Assembly: GCF_000761545.1 (NCBI RefSeq)
Contig: NZ_JPMY01000012.1
Location: 1-64,000, forward strand
From: Pseudomonas sp. ML96
Lineage (GTDB): Bacteria; Pseudomonadota; Gammaproteobacteria; Pseudomonadales; Pseudomonadaceae
Direction: 5' to 3'
DNA: 64,000 nt
This document shows, piece after piece, positions 19,330 through 26,453 of the stretch (position 1 is its first letter; every line of letters begins with the position of its first letter). The notes under the pieces are model-generated. The model did not search any database, had not been told where the DNA came from, and worked only from the letters and a program-made list of their open reading frames with translations. Both the position numbers and the translations under genes were made by a program.

Positions 19330-19983
19330 TTACTTCGGTGCCTTGGCCGTGCGCAGATACGGCAGCTTGATATCGAGGGCGCCGTATTTCTCGCGCGCCT
19401 GCTCGTCGTTGAGCGCCAGAGCGACGATTACATCCTGGCCGGCGGCCCAGTTGGCCGGGGTGGCCAGCGGCACGTTGTAGGTCAGTTGCAGGGCATCGAG
19501 GGCGCGCAGGACTTCGGCGAAGTTGCGGCCGACCGACATCGGGTAGGTCATCGACAGCTTGAGCTTCTTGTCCGGGCCGATGATGAACACCGAGCGCACG
19601 GTGGCGGTGTCGGCCGGGGTACGGCCCTCCGGCAGGTAGGCCTCGGCCGGCAGCATGTCGAAAGCCTTGGACACGGCCAGGCCCTCGTCGGCGATGATCG
19701 GGAACTGCGCCGCGGTGCCGCAGACGGCCTCGATGTCGCCCTTCCAGCGCTTGTGCGACTCGGCGCCATCCACCGACACGCCGATCACCTTGGTGCCACG
19801 CTTGCGCCACTCTTCGGCCAGTTGGGCGACGGCGCCGAACTCGGTGGTGCACACCGGGGTGAAGTCCTTGGGATGGGAAAACAGGATGGCCCAGTCGGAG
19901 CCGATCCAGTCGTGGAACTTGATCGGGCCCTGGTCGGTTTCGGCGCTGAAGTCCGGTACGAGATCATTGATACGTAAAGCCAC
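19330..19983 (-). CDS. 1-Cys peroxiredoxin (Prx6 / LsfA type)
   Basis: A 217-residue thiol peroxidase that reduces hydrogen peroxide and alkyl peroxides. The peroxidatic cysteine is C45 in HPKDFTPVCTTE. No resolving cysteine of the 2-Cys type is seen, and the long C-terminal domain fits the Prx6 class. The best start is the GTG at 19983 (VALRINDLVPDF), preceded by GGAG at 8 bp; the frame to 20139 upstream is non-homologous. It is divergent from the thiol dioxygenase gene. In Pseudomonas this protein resembles LsfA, linked to sulfur-starvation and oxidative stress responses. Confidence 0.93.
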   Translation of the reverse strand: MALRINDLVPDFSAETDQGPIKFHDWIGSDWAILFSHPKDFTPVCTTEFGAVAQLAEEWRKRGTKVIGVSVDGAESHKRWKGDIEAVCGTAAQFPIIADEGLAVSKAFDMLPAEAYLPEGRTPADTATVRSVFIIGPDKKLKLSMTYPMSVGRNFAEVLRALDALQLTYNVPLATPANWAAGQDVIVALALNDEQAREKYGALDIKLPYLRTAKAPK

Positions 19984-20196
19984 TTGGTGTTCTCCAGATA
20001 GTGGGGATGGGACCTTGCCTGGCCGGCTCGTACGCAGGCAGTCGCTGCCGCGCCCGCAGGCGCCCGGCATCGCAGCGCAGGGAGTATAGGCGGCCGTTTT
20101 CGCACGAGCCGGCAGCCGTTCGACTCTGGCGCAGATCATGCACTACCGTTGTTGCATTCACACAGCCCAACCATAGGGCCAGCAAAGGGAGTTGCC

Positions 20197-20766
20197 ATGA
20201 CCTCCACCGCCCTGCAACGCTTTATCGACGAGGCCGACGCACGTAGCCACCTGCACGGCATTCCGGCCGATTGCGTACTGGCCCTGGCACCACTGATGCT
20301 GGAGCTGATCGAGCACGCCGGCAGCTTTCTCGAACCCGAGCACTACCGCAGCAGCCCCGAGGGCTACACGCGCAACCTGATCTACGCCGCGCCGGACCAG
20401 AGCCTGTCGCTCTACGCGCTGGTCTGGTTGCCCGGCCAGTGGACGCCGGTACATGACCACGGCAGTTGGGGCGTGGTCGGCGTGGTCGAAGGCGTGCTGG
20501 AGGAGCGCAGCTACGTGCGCCTGTCACCGGACCGTGGCGCCGACGAGGACATCCAGTTGGCCCGTGGCGGCACCATCCTGCTCAGCCACGGCGCGGTGAC
20601 CAGCTTCGTGCCCAATCCGGACCACATCCACATCACCGGCGTGCCCCACGAGCGGCCCCGCGCGGTGAGCCTGCACCTCTATGGGCGCGCCATGAACGAC
20701 TTCAATATCTATGACGTCGAGGCCGGCAGCCGCCGGCGTACCGTCGTCGCGCACAACGAGAGTTAA
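20197..20766 (+). CDS. Cysteine dioxygenase-family thiol dioxygenase (3-mercaptopropionate dioxygenase-like)
   Basis: A 190-residue cupin. The metal ligands are H86 and H88 in TPVHDHGSWG, and a third histidine, most likely H145 of NPDHIHIT. S158, H160 and Y162 (SLHLYG) keep the SxHxY triad of this family. Q81 in LPGQWTPVHDH marks the Gln-type bacterial enzymes, which prefer 3-mercaptopropionate over cysteine, and the product would be a sulfinate. AAGGGAG precedes the start. The stop codon overlaps the convergent phoQ stop. Substrate preference is inferred from the Gln residue. Confidence 0.88.
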   Translation: MTSTALQRFIDEADARSHLHGIPADCVLALAPLMLELIEHAGSFLEPEHYRSSPEGYTRNLIYAAPDQSLSLYALVWLPGQWTPVHDHGSWGVVGVVEGVLEERSYVRLSPDRGADEDIQLARGGTILLSHGAVTSFVPNPDHIHITGVPHERPRAVSLHLYGRAMNDFNIYDVEAGSRRRTVVAHNES

Positions 20767-22106
20767 CCCGGCAGGCGCATGCGGAAACAGGCGCCGCCCA
20801 GCGCGGAATCCTCCAGCTGCAACTGGCCGTCGTAGCTGTCGAGAATATCGACCACCACCGCGGTGCCGATGCCCTGCCCCGGATGCTGACTGTCCAGGCG
20901 CTCGCCACGTTTGAGAATGCGCTCGCGCTGGTTGGCGGGCACGCCGGGGCCATCGTCCTCCACCACCAGCTCATAGCCCTGCGCATCCTGCCGGGCGCTG
21001 ACCCGAACCTGGCCCAGGCACAGGCGGTAGGCGTTCTCCAGCAGGTTGCCGAGCAGCTCGAGCAGAGCATCACGCTCCATCGGTACCTGCAGGTTGGCGG
21101 GAAAGTCGCGGATCACCTGCACGCGCTTGTCGCGGTAGACCTTGTCCAGGGCGCCACACAGGGTGTCCAGCGCCGCGCCGAAGGGCTCGCGGTGGCGCAC
21201 CAGGCCGCTTTTGCGCAGGCTGGCGCGTTGCAGCTGGTAACTCACCTGCTGGCTCATGCGCTCGACCTGGTTGCCCAGCACCTGGGCCTGCTCGCGGCTG
21301 CCCGGGTTCATCGCCAGCGTCTCGCCGACACCCTGCAGCACGGCCAGCGGTGTCTTCAGGCTGTGCGCCAGGTCGCCGAGGGAGTCGCGGTAGCGTTCGC
21401 GCTGGCGGCGCTCACCTTCGAGCAGGTGGTTGAGCGAATCGGTCAGGCGCAGCAGCTCCAGTGGGTGCTCGCGGCTCAGGCGTTCGCGCTGGCCGCTCTC
21501 CACCTCGTCCAGTTCGTGGCGCAGCCCGCGCAGGGTGCCAAAACCCCAACCCAGGCCGAGCCAGAGCAACCCGAGCAGCACCAGCAGCGCCCCACCCAGC
21601 CACAGCCACAGCTGACGGCCGACGCCATCGAGCACGGCCTGGTATTCGCTGGCCGGCTGCATGGTGACGATGCTGTAGGCGGCGGCCTGGCCGCGCAGCA
21701 GATCGACCTCCAGGTCGTAGACGAAGAACTCGTTGCCGCGGGCATCGTGCACCTGGCTGAACTCATGGCCCTGGCCGTCATAGCGCGGCTGGTAATCGAG
21801 ACTCTCGTCGCCACTGGAAGGCGAACGCCAGACCAGGTTGCCGTCGCGGTCGAAGATGTAGCCGAGCAGCTTGGAGTCGAGCAGGTTGAACTCCTCGTCC
21901 GGCAGCCGCGCGGGCATTGCCAACTGGCCACCGTCGATGCGTGCGGCGGAAATCAGGGTCGCCGCATCGGCCGCCAGGCGCTGCTCGATAACGCCCTCCA
22001 GGGCATTGCGCACCACGCCCTTGAGCACAGGCAGCAGGGCCAGGATGAACACCACGGCCAGCGCCGTGGCACCGAACATCAGCCGCACACGCAGCGAGCG
22101 GATCAT
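20763..22106 (-). CDS. phoQ: Sensor histidine kinase PhoQ
   Basis: A 447-residue membrane kinase. It has an N-terminal segment (VRLMFGATALAVVFILALLPVL), a periplasmic sensor region of about 135 residues, a second segment (LWLWLGGALLVLLGLLWLGLG), a HAMP-like linker, the phosphoacceptor H-box LGDLAHSLKTPLAVLQ, an N-box LGNLLENAYRLC and a G-box VVEDDGPGVP. It senses low divalent cations or cationic peptides and phosphorylates PhoP. It overlaps phoP by 4 bp and is the last gene of oprH-phoP-phoQ. Confidence 0.94.
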   Translation of the reverse strand: MIRSLRVRLMFGATALAVVFILALLPVLKGVVRNALEGVIEQRLAADAATLISAARIDGGQLAMPARLPDEEFNLLDSKLLGYIFDRDGNLVWRSPSSGDESLDYQPRYDGQGHEFSQVHDARGNEFFVYDLEVDLLRGQAAAYSIVTMQPASEYQAVLDGVGRQLWLWLGGALLVLLGLLWLGLGWGFGTLRGLRHELDEVESGQRERLSREHPLELLRLTDSLNHLLEGERRQRERYRDSLGDLAHSLKTPLAVLQGVGETLAMNPGSREQAQVLGNQVERMSQQVSYQLQRASLRKSGLVRHREPFGAALDTLCGALDKVYRDKRVQVIRDFPANLQVPMERDALLELLGNLLENAYRLCLGQVRVSARQDAQGYELVVEDDGPGVPANQRERILKRGERLDSQHPGQGIGTAVVVDILDSYDGQLQLEDSALGGACFRMRLPG

Positions 22107-22780
22107 CGGCAGCGCTCGGTGAACATGTAGCCCTGGCCGCGCACGGTATCGATCGGCTTCAGCGCGCAGGCACCCTCGATCTTGCGGCGCAGGCGGCCGA
22201 CCAGCACCTCGACCACGTTGGGGTCGCGCTCGTCATCGCCTTCGTAGAGCTGCTCCATCAGGCGATCCTTAGACACCACCTGCTGCGGGTGCAGCATCAG
22301 GTATTCGAGGATGCGGTATTCGTAGGCGGTCAGCGGCAGCGCCTGCTCGTCGACCAGGGCCTGCTTGCGGTTGAGGTCGAGCTTCAATGGGCCGGCCTCG
22401 ACGCTGGACTGCACCAGCCCCACGGAGCGGCGCAGCAGGGCATGCAGGCGCGCCTCCAGCTCCTCGAACTGGAACGGCTTGACCAAGTAATCGTCGCCAC
22501 CGGCGGCCAGGCCCTCGACCTTGTCCTGCCAGTTGCCACGCGCGGTGAGAATCAGGATCGGCAGGCCGTTGCCCTGCGCCCTGACCTCGCGGATCAGGTC
22601 CAGGCCGCTCATGCCGGGCAGGCCCAGATCGACGATGGCGATGTCGTGATTGAATTCGCGTACGCGATACAACGCCTCTTCGGCATCGGCCACCGCATCC
22701 ACCACGAAACCTCGTTCACCGAGGCGGGTATGCAGGTGGTGGCGCAGCAGCGCCTCGTCCTCGACCACCAGAATCTTCAT
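22103..22780 (-). CDS. phoP: Response regulator PhoP (OmpR family)
   Basis: A 225-residue protein with a receiver domain (MKILVVEDEALLRHHLHTRL; phosphoacceptor Asp in DIAIVDLGLPGMSG; Lys in DDYLVKPFQFEEL) and an OmpR-type winged helix (YRILEYLMLHPQQVVSKDRLMEQLY, then VLVGRLRRKI). It sits directly downstream of oprH, separated by a hairpin, as in P. aeruginosa. It is expected to bind the tandem GTTCAG repeats ahead of oprH and control its own operon. Confidence 0.95.
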   Translation of the reverse strand: MKILVVEDEALLRHHLHTRLGERGFVVDAVADAEEALYRVREFNHDIAIVDLGLPGMSGLDLIREVRAQGNGLPILILTARGNWQDKVEGLAAGGDDYLVKPFQFEELEARLHALLRRSVGLVQSSVEAGPLKLDLNRKQALVDEQALPLTAYEYRILEYLMLHPQQVVSKDRLMEQLYEGDDERDPNVVEVLVGRLRRKIEGACALKPIDTVRGQGYMFTERCR

Positions 22781-22800
22781 GACTGTTCCCCCTTACGACA

Positions 22801-22820
22801 GGCCGGGCTTGCGCCCGGCC
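22801..22820 (-). other. Hairpin between oprH and phoP
   Basis: GGCCGGGC and GCCCGGCC form a perfect 8-bp stem around a 4-nt loop. No T tract follows on either strand, so it is more likely an attenuator or mRNA-stabilising stem that sets oprH above phoPQ than a full stop. Confidence 0.5.
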
Positions 22821-22834
22821 TTCTCCCTGGTTCG

Positions 22835-23440
22835 TCAGAACTTGTAGTTAGCGCCGAGGTAGACCTGGCTGGTACGGTCCAGATCAAGGGTGCCTACCTT
22901 GTTGCCGCCGTGCGGCGCCATGTCGGTGCTGGCATTGGTCTTCATGTAACGGTAGCCGGCTTCGACCGAGGCATTCTTGCCTACGTCCTGCAGGATGCCG
23001 GCCTGCAGACCGGCGGCCAGGCCGACGTCACTGTCGCGTTTGTAACCGCGGCTCTCCTGCTCCAGTTTCACCATACCGACGGTGGCACCACCGAACAACT
23101 TGGTGCCGCTGTCGTTCAGGGGCAGGAAGGCGTCGTAGCTACCGAGCAGGTGTTGCTGGCGCAGCTTGTAGCCCTGCGAGTCGTCCGAGACGTTCTCGTA
23201 GGTCATGTAGTAGCGGCCGTCCTGGGTTTCCTGGCCGACGCGAACACCCCAGGTGCCGCTGCCGTCGATCACCCGATCCAGGTCGGGATGACCCAGGTTG
23301 CGGTTGAGCGAACCGGAGTTCTCGATGCGGCTGTCGCTTTGTCCCCAGGTCCCACCGACGAAGGTATCGGCAGCTTGGGCCGATACGGCCGCGACGGAAA
23401 TGGCGGTTACCAGGGCAAGTTTGCTAACGATGTTTTTCAT
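22835..23440 (-). CDS. oprH: Outer-membrane protein OprH
   Basis: A 201-residue precursor: signal peptide MKNIVSKLALVTAISVAAVSAQA, then a small eight-stranded barrel starting ADTFVGGTWGQSDS and ending VYLGANYKF. Conserved OprH stretches include LNRNLGHPDLDRVID, KLRQQHLLGSYDAFLPL and MAPHGGNKVGTLDLD. OprH binds lipopolysaccharide and can replace bridging magnesium ions. The start has GGAG upstream. It is the promoter-proximal gene of the phoPQ operon. Confidence 0.95.
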   Translation of the reverse strand: MKNIVSKLALVTAISVAAVSAQAADTFVGGTWGQSDSRIENSGSLNRNLGHPDLDRVIDGSGTWGVRVGQETQDGRYYMTYENVSDDSQGYKLRQQHLLGSYDAFLPLNDSGTKLFGGATVGMVKLEQESRGYKRDSDVGLAAGLQAGILQDVGKNASVEAGYRYMKTNASTDMAPHGGNKVGTLDLDRTSQVYLGANYKF

Positions 23441-23499
23441 GGTGTTTTCTCCGAGTTGGGAAAGTTGCTGAACTCGGGGCCTAGGTTGCCTAGGCACTA

Positions 23500-23538
23500 C
23501 TGAACCGCTGCTGAACCCTTCCTGAACCAAGCCTGAAC
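23500..23538 (-). promoter_or_regulatory. Four tandem PhoP-type half sites upstream of oprH
   Basis: On the minus strand GTTCAG occurs four times at exactly 11-bp intervals (plus-strand CTGAAC starting at 23500, 23511, 23522 and 23533). This is the direct-repeat spacing used by OmpR-family regulators and would seat two PhoP dimers. A fifth GTTCAG is at 23468-23473, one base out of register. Confidence 0.85.
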
Positions 23539-23614
23539 GAGACTGCGATGGCTGCACTGCCCAAGCCAGGCGCTTTGCAATAGCCTTGGCAGGCATTCGC
23601 CGGGGACTCACACC

Positions 23615-24253
23615 ATGTTCAAGAACAGCTTCAACTCGATCTTCACCACCTGGCTGGCCGGCCTGCTCGCACTGCTGCCGCTGGCCCTGTCGCTGGCCCT
23701 GCTGGGCTGGGTGGTGAGCCTGCTGAACGGCCTGATCGGCCCCGCCAGCACCGTCGGCAGGCTGTTCGCCGGTCTCGGCCAGCCCTTCGTCAGCAGCCAG
23801 AACCTGGCCTGGCTGCTCGGTACCGTTGGCCTGATCGTGGCGCTCTACCCCCTCGGCCTGGCCGTACAGCTCGGCCTCAAGGGCCCGCTGAGCCGCCTGT
23901 TCGACCGCACCCTGCGGCGCATTCCGCTGCTCGGCAACCTGTACGGCCTGGCCGACCGTTTCGTCGGTCTGCTGGACCAGAAGGACAACGCCGACCTGGC
24001 CGCCATGAGCCCGGTGTGGTGCTTCTTCGGCGGCGACGGCACCGCCGTGCTGGCCCTGCTGCCCAACCCACAGCCGCTGGAGATCGACGGTCGCGCCTAC
24101 CACGCCATCCTGGTGCCGACCGCGCCGGTGCCGGTGGGCGGCGGCCTGCTCTACGTGCCGGTGGAGTGGGTCAAGCCGGCGGAGATGGGCATGGAGCGTT
24201 TCACCAGCATCTATGTGTCCATGGGTATCACCCCGCCCAAGCCGCCGCTGTAG
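23615..24253 (+). CDS. DUF502 inner-membrane protein
   Basis: A 212-residue protein with two strong hydrophobic segments (about residues 12-40 and 62-88), then a soluble domain with the family stretches RRIPLLGNLYGLADRFV and GGGLLYVPVEWVKPAEMGME. DUF502 proteins are conserved in bacteria and of uncertain role. It is divergent from oprH, and the 175 bp between them hold the PhoP-type repeats, so PhoP could also affect this gene. Confidence 0.88.
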   Translation: MFKNSFNSIFTTWLAGLLALLPLALSLALLGWVVSLLNGLIGPASTVGRLFAGLGQPFVSSQNLAWLLGTVGLIVALYPLGLAVQLGLKGPLSRLFDRTLRRIPLLGNLYGLADRFVGLLDQKDNADLAAMSPVWCFFGGDGTAVLALLPNPQPLEIDGRAYHAILVPTAPVPVGGGLLYVPVEWVKPAEMGMERFTSIYVSMGITPPKPPL

Positions 24254-24332
24254 ACCAAGCACAGCGATACAAGTGATGGCCGGCGCATTCGGCTATGGTG
24301 ACGACTTTCGCCCAAGGACCAGGAGAACCGTC

Positions 24333-25118
24333 ATGCGCCATGCCCTCTTCGCCCTGCTCTGCCTCGCCGGCCTGGCCAGCACTGCCCAGGCCGCGATCCA
24401 GACCCAGGAAATTCCCTACACCAGCGCCGACGGCACCCGCCTGATCGCCTACCACGCCTGGGACGACGCCATCGCCGGCAAGCGCCCCGGCGTGCTGGTG
24501 GTACACGAATGGTGGGGCCTGAACGACTACGCCAAACGCCGTGCCCGCGATCTCGCCGCACTCGGCTACAGCGCCCTGGCCGTGGACATGTACGGCGATG
24601 GCAAGAACACCCAGCACCCGCAGGATGCCGGCGCCTTCATGCAGGCCACCCTGGCCGACCCGGCCGTGCCCAAAGCGCGCTTCCTCGCCGGGCTGGAACT
24701 GCTCAAGGCACAGCCGCAGACCGACACCACGCGGATCGCCGCCATCGGCTACTGCTTCGGCGGCCGCATCGTGCTGGACATGGCTCGCCAGGGCCTGCCG
24801 CTGGCGGCTGTGGTGAGCTTCCACGGCGCCCTGGTCACCGACACCCCGGCCACCCCCGGCAGCGTCAAGGCCAAGGTGCTGGTCGAGCACGGCGCCGCCG
24901 ACAGCTTCATCACCGCGCAGCAGGTGGCCGCCTTCAAGGCCGAGATGGACAAGGCCGGCGCCGACTACCGCTTCGTCGAGCTGCCGGGCGCCAAGCACGG
25001 CTTCAGCAACCCGGACGCCGACGCGCACAAGGGCCACGGTCTCGATCTCGGCTACCAGAAGGAGGCCGACGAGCGCTCCTGGGCCGACATGCAGGCGCTG
25101 TTCAAGCAGGTTTTCTGA
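24333..25118 (+). CDS. Exported dienelactone hydrolase-family protein
   Basis: A 261-residue alpha/beta hydrolase with a signal peptide (MRHALFALLCLAGLASTAQA). The nucleophile elbow is IGYCFGGRIV, with Cys as nucleophile, as in dienelactone hydrolases. The acid and base are expected in EHGAADSF and ELPGAKHGFSN. The usual oxyanion region reads VLVVHEWWGLNDYAKRRA. The natural substrate is unknown; the signal peptide places it outside the cytoplasm. A start upstream of 24333 would add a non-homologous tail. Confidence 0.9.
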   Translation: MRHALFALLCLAGLASTAQAAIQTQEIPYTSADGTRLIAYHAWDDAIAGKRPGVLVVHEWWGLNDYAKRRARDLAALGYSALAVDMYGDGKNTQHPQDAGAFMQATLADPAVPKARFLAGLELLKAQPQTDTTRIAAIGYCFGGRIVLDMARQGLPLAAVVSFHGALVTDTPATPGSVKAKVLVEHGAADSFITAQQVAAFKAEMDKAGADYRFVELPGAKHGFSNPDADAHKGHGLDLGYQKEADERSWADMQALFKQVF

Positions 25119-25122
25119 AGGC

Positions 25123-25153
25123 AAAAAAAACGGGAGTCCAGCTGGACTCCCGT
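25123..25153 (-). terminator. Strong intrinsic terminator (leftward)
   Basis: ACGGGAGTCCAG and CTGGACTCCCGT form a perfect 12-bp stem without spare bases (25130-25153). On the minus strand it is followed by eight T residues. On the plus strand no T tract follows, so it is built for leftward transcripts. Confidence 0.85.
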
Positions 25154-25270
25154 ACTCGATCAGTAGAGCAAAGCCACGTTGGCGACCCGCCTGCGTGGCT
25201 ACAACCTCACCAGCGCCCCAATGGAACGCCTGGCCCATTGTTAACCCAAACCAAGCGTTTGCTCTGTAGC
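25123..25270 (-). ncRNA. Probable structured small RNA ending in a strong terminator
   Basis: No gene needs the leftward terminator at 25123-25153. Reading leftward from about 25270, AGAGCAAA (25265-25258) pairs with TTTGCTCT (25172-25165), an 8-bp stem closing some 85 nt. Inside are AATGG/CCATT and GCCACG/CGTGGC hairpins. Directly after comes a 12-bp palindromic stem and eight T residues. A leftward reading frame beginning MGQAFHWGAGEV runs through the structure without a stop, so a dual-function RNA is possible. I cannot assign a family; the PhrS type was considered. The exact 5' end is unknown. Confidence 0.6.
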
Positions 25271-25341
25271 GCTTCGTTGTCCCCGTGCAAAGAAATGTAA
25301 ACGGCTGGCCCGCCCCAGCCGGTCACGGCAGAATGCCGGCC

Positions 25342-26043
25342 ATGAGTCTGTACATCCCACCCTTCTGCCAACTGCACCCCGAGCCCGCCCCGCTGCACCT
25401 GGCCGGCGGCCAGCTGGTGCGCGCCAGTTTCGATGCAGCGCAGCTGGTGGCCGAAGACTTCTCGCGCTGCGCCATCGAGTCGGTGCGTGGCGTGGCCAAG
25501 CGCCAGGGCGAGTACCTGGCCGGCCGCCTGTGCGCCCGCGAGGCGTTGCGCCGGCTCTATGGCCAGGCGCTGGTGCCGGGACGTGACGAGGATGGCGTGC
25601 CGCTGTGGCCGAATGGCATGGTCGGCTCCATCACCCATGGCGCCGGCCAGGCCGCGGCGATTGTCGCCAGCAGCCAGCAGTGGCGTGGCCTGGGTCTGGA
25701 CCTGGAGAAACAGCTAAGCGCCGAGCGCGCCGCCAAACTGGCCGGGGAAATCCTCACCCCGGCCGAGTTGCAGCGCGCCGCTGGGCTGGATGCCCAGGCT
25801 TTCGCCCAGCTGGTGACCCTGACCTTCTCGCTCAAGGAGAGCCTGTTCAAGGCTCTCTACCCGCTGGTGCTCCAGCGCTTCTATTTCCACGACGCCGAGC
25901 TGATCGAGCACGGCGCCAGCGACGCGCGCCTGCGCCTGTTGCTCGACCTGCACCAGGAGTGGCCGGCCGGCAGCGAGCTGCACGGCCGTTACGCCGAGTT
26001 CGACGGCTACCTGCTCAGCCTGGTCGCCATTCCCGCGCGCTAG
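25342..26043 (+). CDS. pcpS: 4'-phosphopantetheinyl transferase (EntD/PcpS type)
   Basis: A 233-residue enzyme that transfers phosphopantetheine from CoA to acyl, peptidyl or aryl carrier proteins. Visible motifs are VAKRQGEYLAGRLCAREAL, VGSITHGAGQAAAIVA, GLGLDLEK (metal-binding Asp) and FSLKESLFKALYP (metal and catalytic residues). Pseudomonas usually has this single broad-specificity PPTase for both fatty-acid and siderophore synthesis. Starts at 25333 or 25285 are possible in the same frame; 25342 (MSLYIPPFCQLH) fits the family. It ends in a 4-bp convergent overlap with the next gene. Confidence 0.93.
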   Translation: MSLYIPPFCQLHPEPAPLHLAGGQLVRASFDAAQLVAEDFSRCAIESVRGVAKRQGEYLAGRLCAREALRRLYGQALVPGRDEDGVPLWPNGMVGSITHGAGQAAAIVASSQQWRGLGLDLEKQLSAERAAKLAGEILTPAELQRAAGLDAQAFAQLVTLTFSLKESLFKALYPLVLQRFYFHDAELIEHGASDARLRLLLDLHQEWPAGSELHGRYAEFDGYLLSLVAIPAR

Positions 26044-26324
26044 ACGAACGCCTGCTCGCCGAAGCCGCGCGGCAGACGCTGGCGCCCCGGCAGCGCGGTG
26101 AGCCGCGCTTCCCACGAAGTGCGCCAGTCGTTGGCGGCGCGCTCCTTCTTCTCCCGCCGCGCCGCACGCCGCGCAGCATTACGAGTAGTACGCCGGGCCT
26201 CGGTGAAAGCCTCGGTCTTGCGGCAGTTACGGCACTTGACCTTGGCCAGGTCAGTGGTGGACGGCAGTTTCTCGCCATGGCTGCCACAGGCCAGGTGGCC
26301 GGCAGTCTTGTAGTGCATGACCAT
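26040..26324 (-). CDS. Small basic protein with possible zinc-binding cysteines
   Basis: A 94-residue protein beginning [20 protein letters not shown]. The cysteines at C13, C31 and C34 ([12 protein letters not shown]) and nearby histidines could hold a zinc ion. The middle is a strongly basic helix rich in Arg and Lys ([19 protein letters not shown]), which suggests nucleic-acid contact. Function unknown. It overlaps the 3' end of pcpS by 4 bp on the opposite strand. Confidence 0.75.
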   Translation of the reverse strand: MVMHYKTAGHLACGSHGEKLPSTTDLAKVKCRNCRKTEAFTEARRTTRNAARRAARREKKERAANDWRTSWEARLTALPGRQRLPRGFGEQAFV

Positions 26325-26422
26325 TGCATCGTCTCCTGCTTGTGGGCATCACAGCCCTACAAGCATTCCGACTCCCGGCATCGCGCTGCGGTTCAGGCTA
26401 ACGGCACACCGCCCCAATACGC

Positions 26423-26444
26423 AAAACGGAGCACCAGGCCCCGT
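26423..26444 (-). terminator. Intrinsic terminator of metE
   Basis: On the minus strand ACGGGGC, loop CTGGT and GCTCCGT (one G-U pair) are followed by TTTT. It lies 9 bp beyond the metE stop codon. Confidence 0.7.
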
Positions 26445-26453
26445 TGCGTTGAC

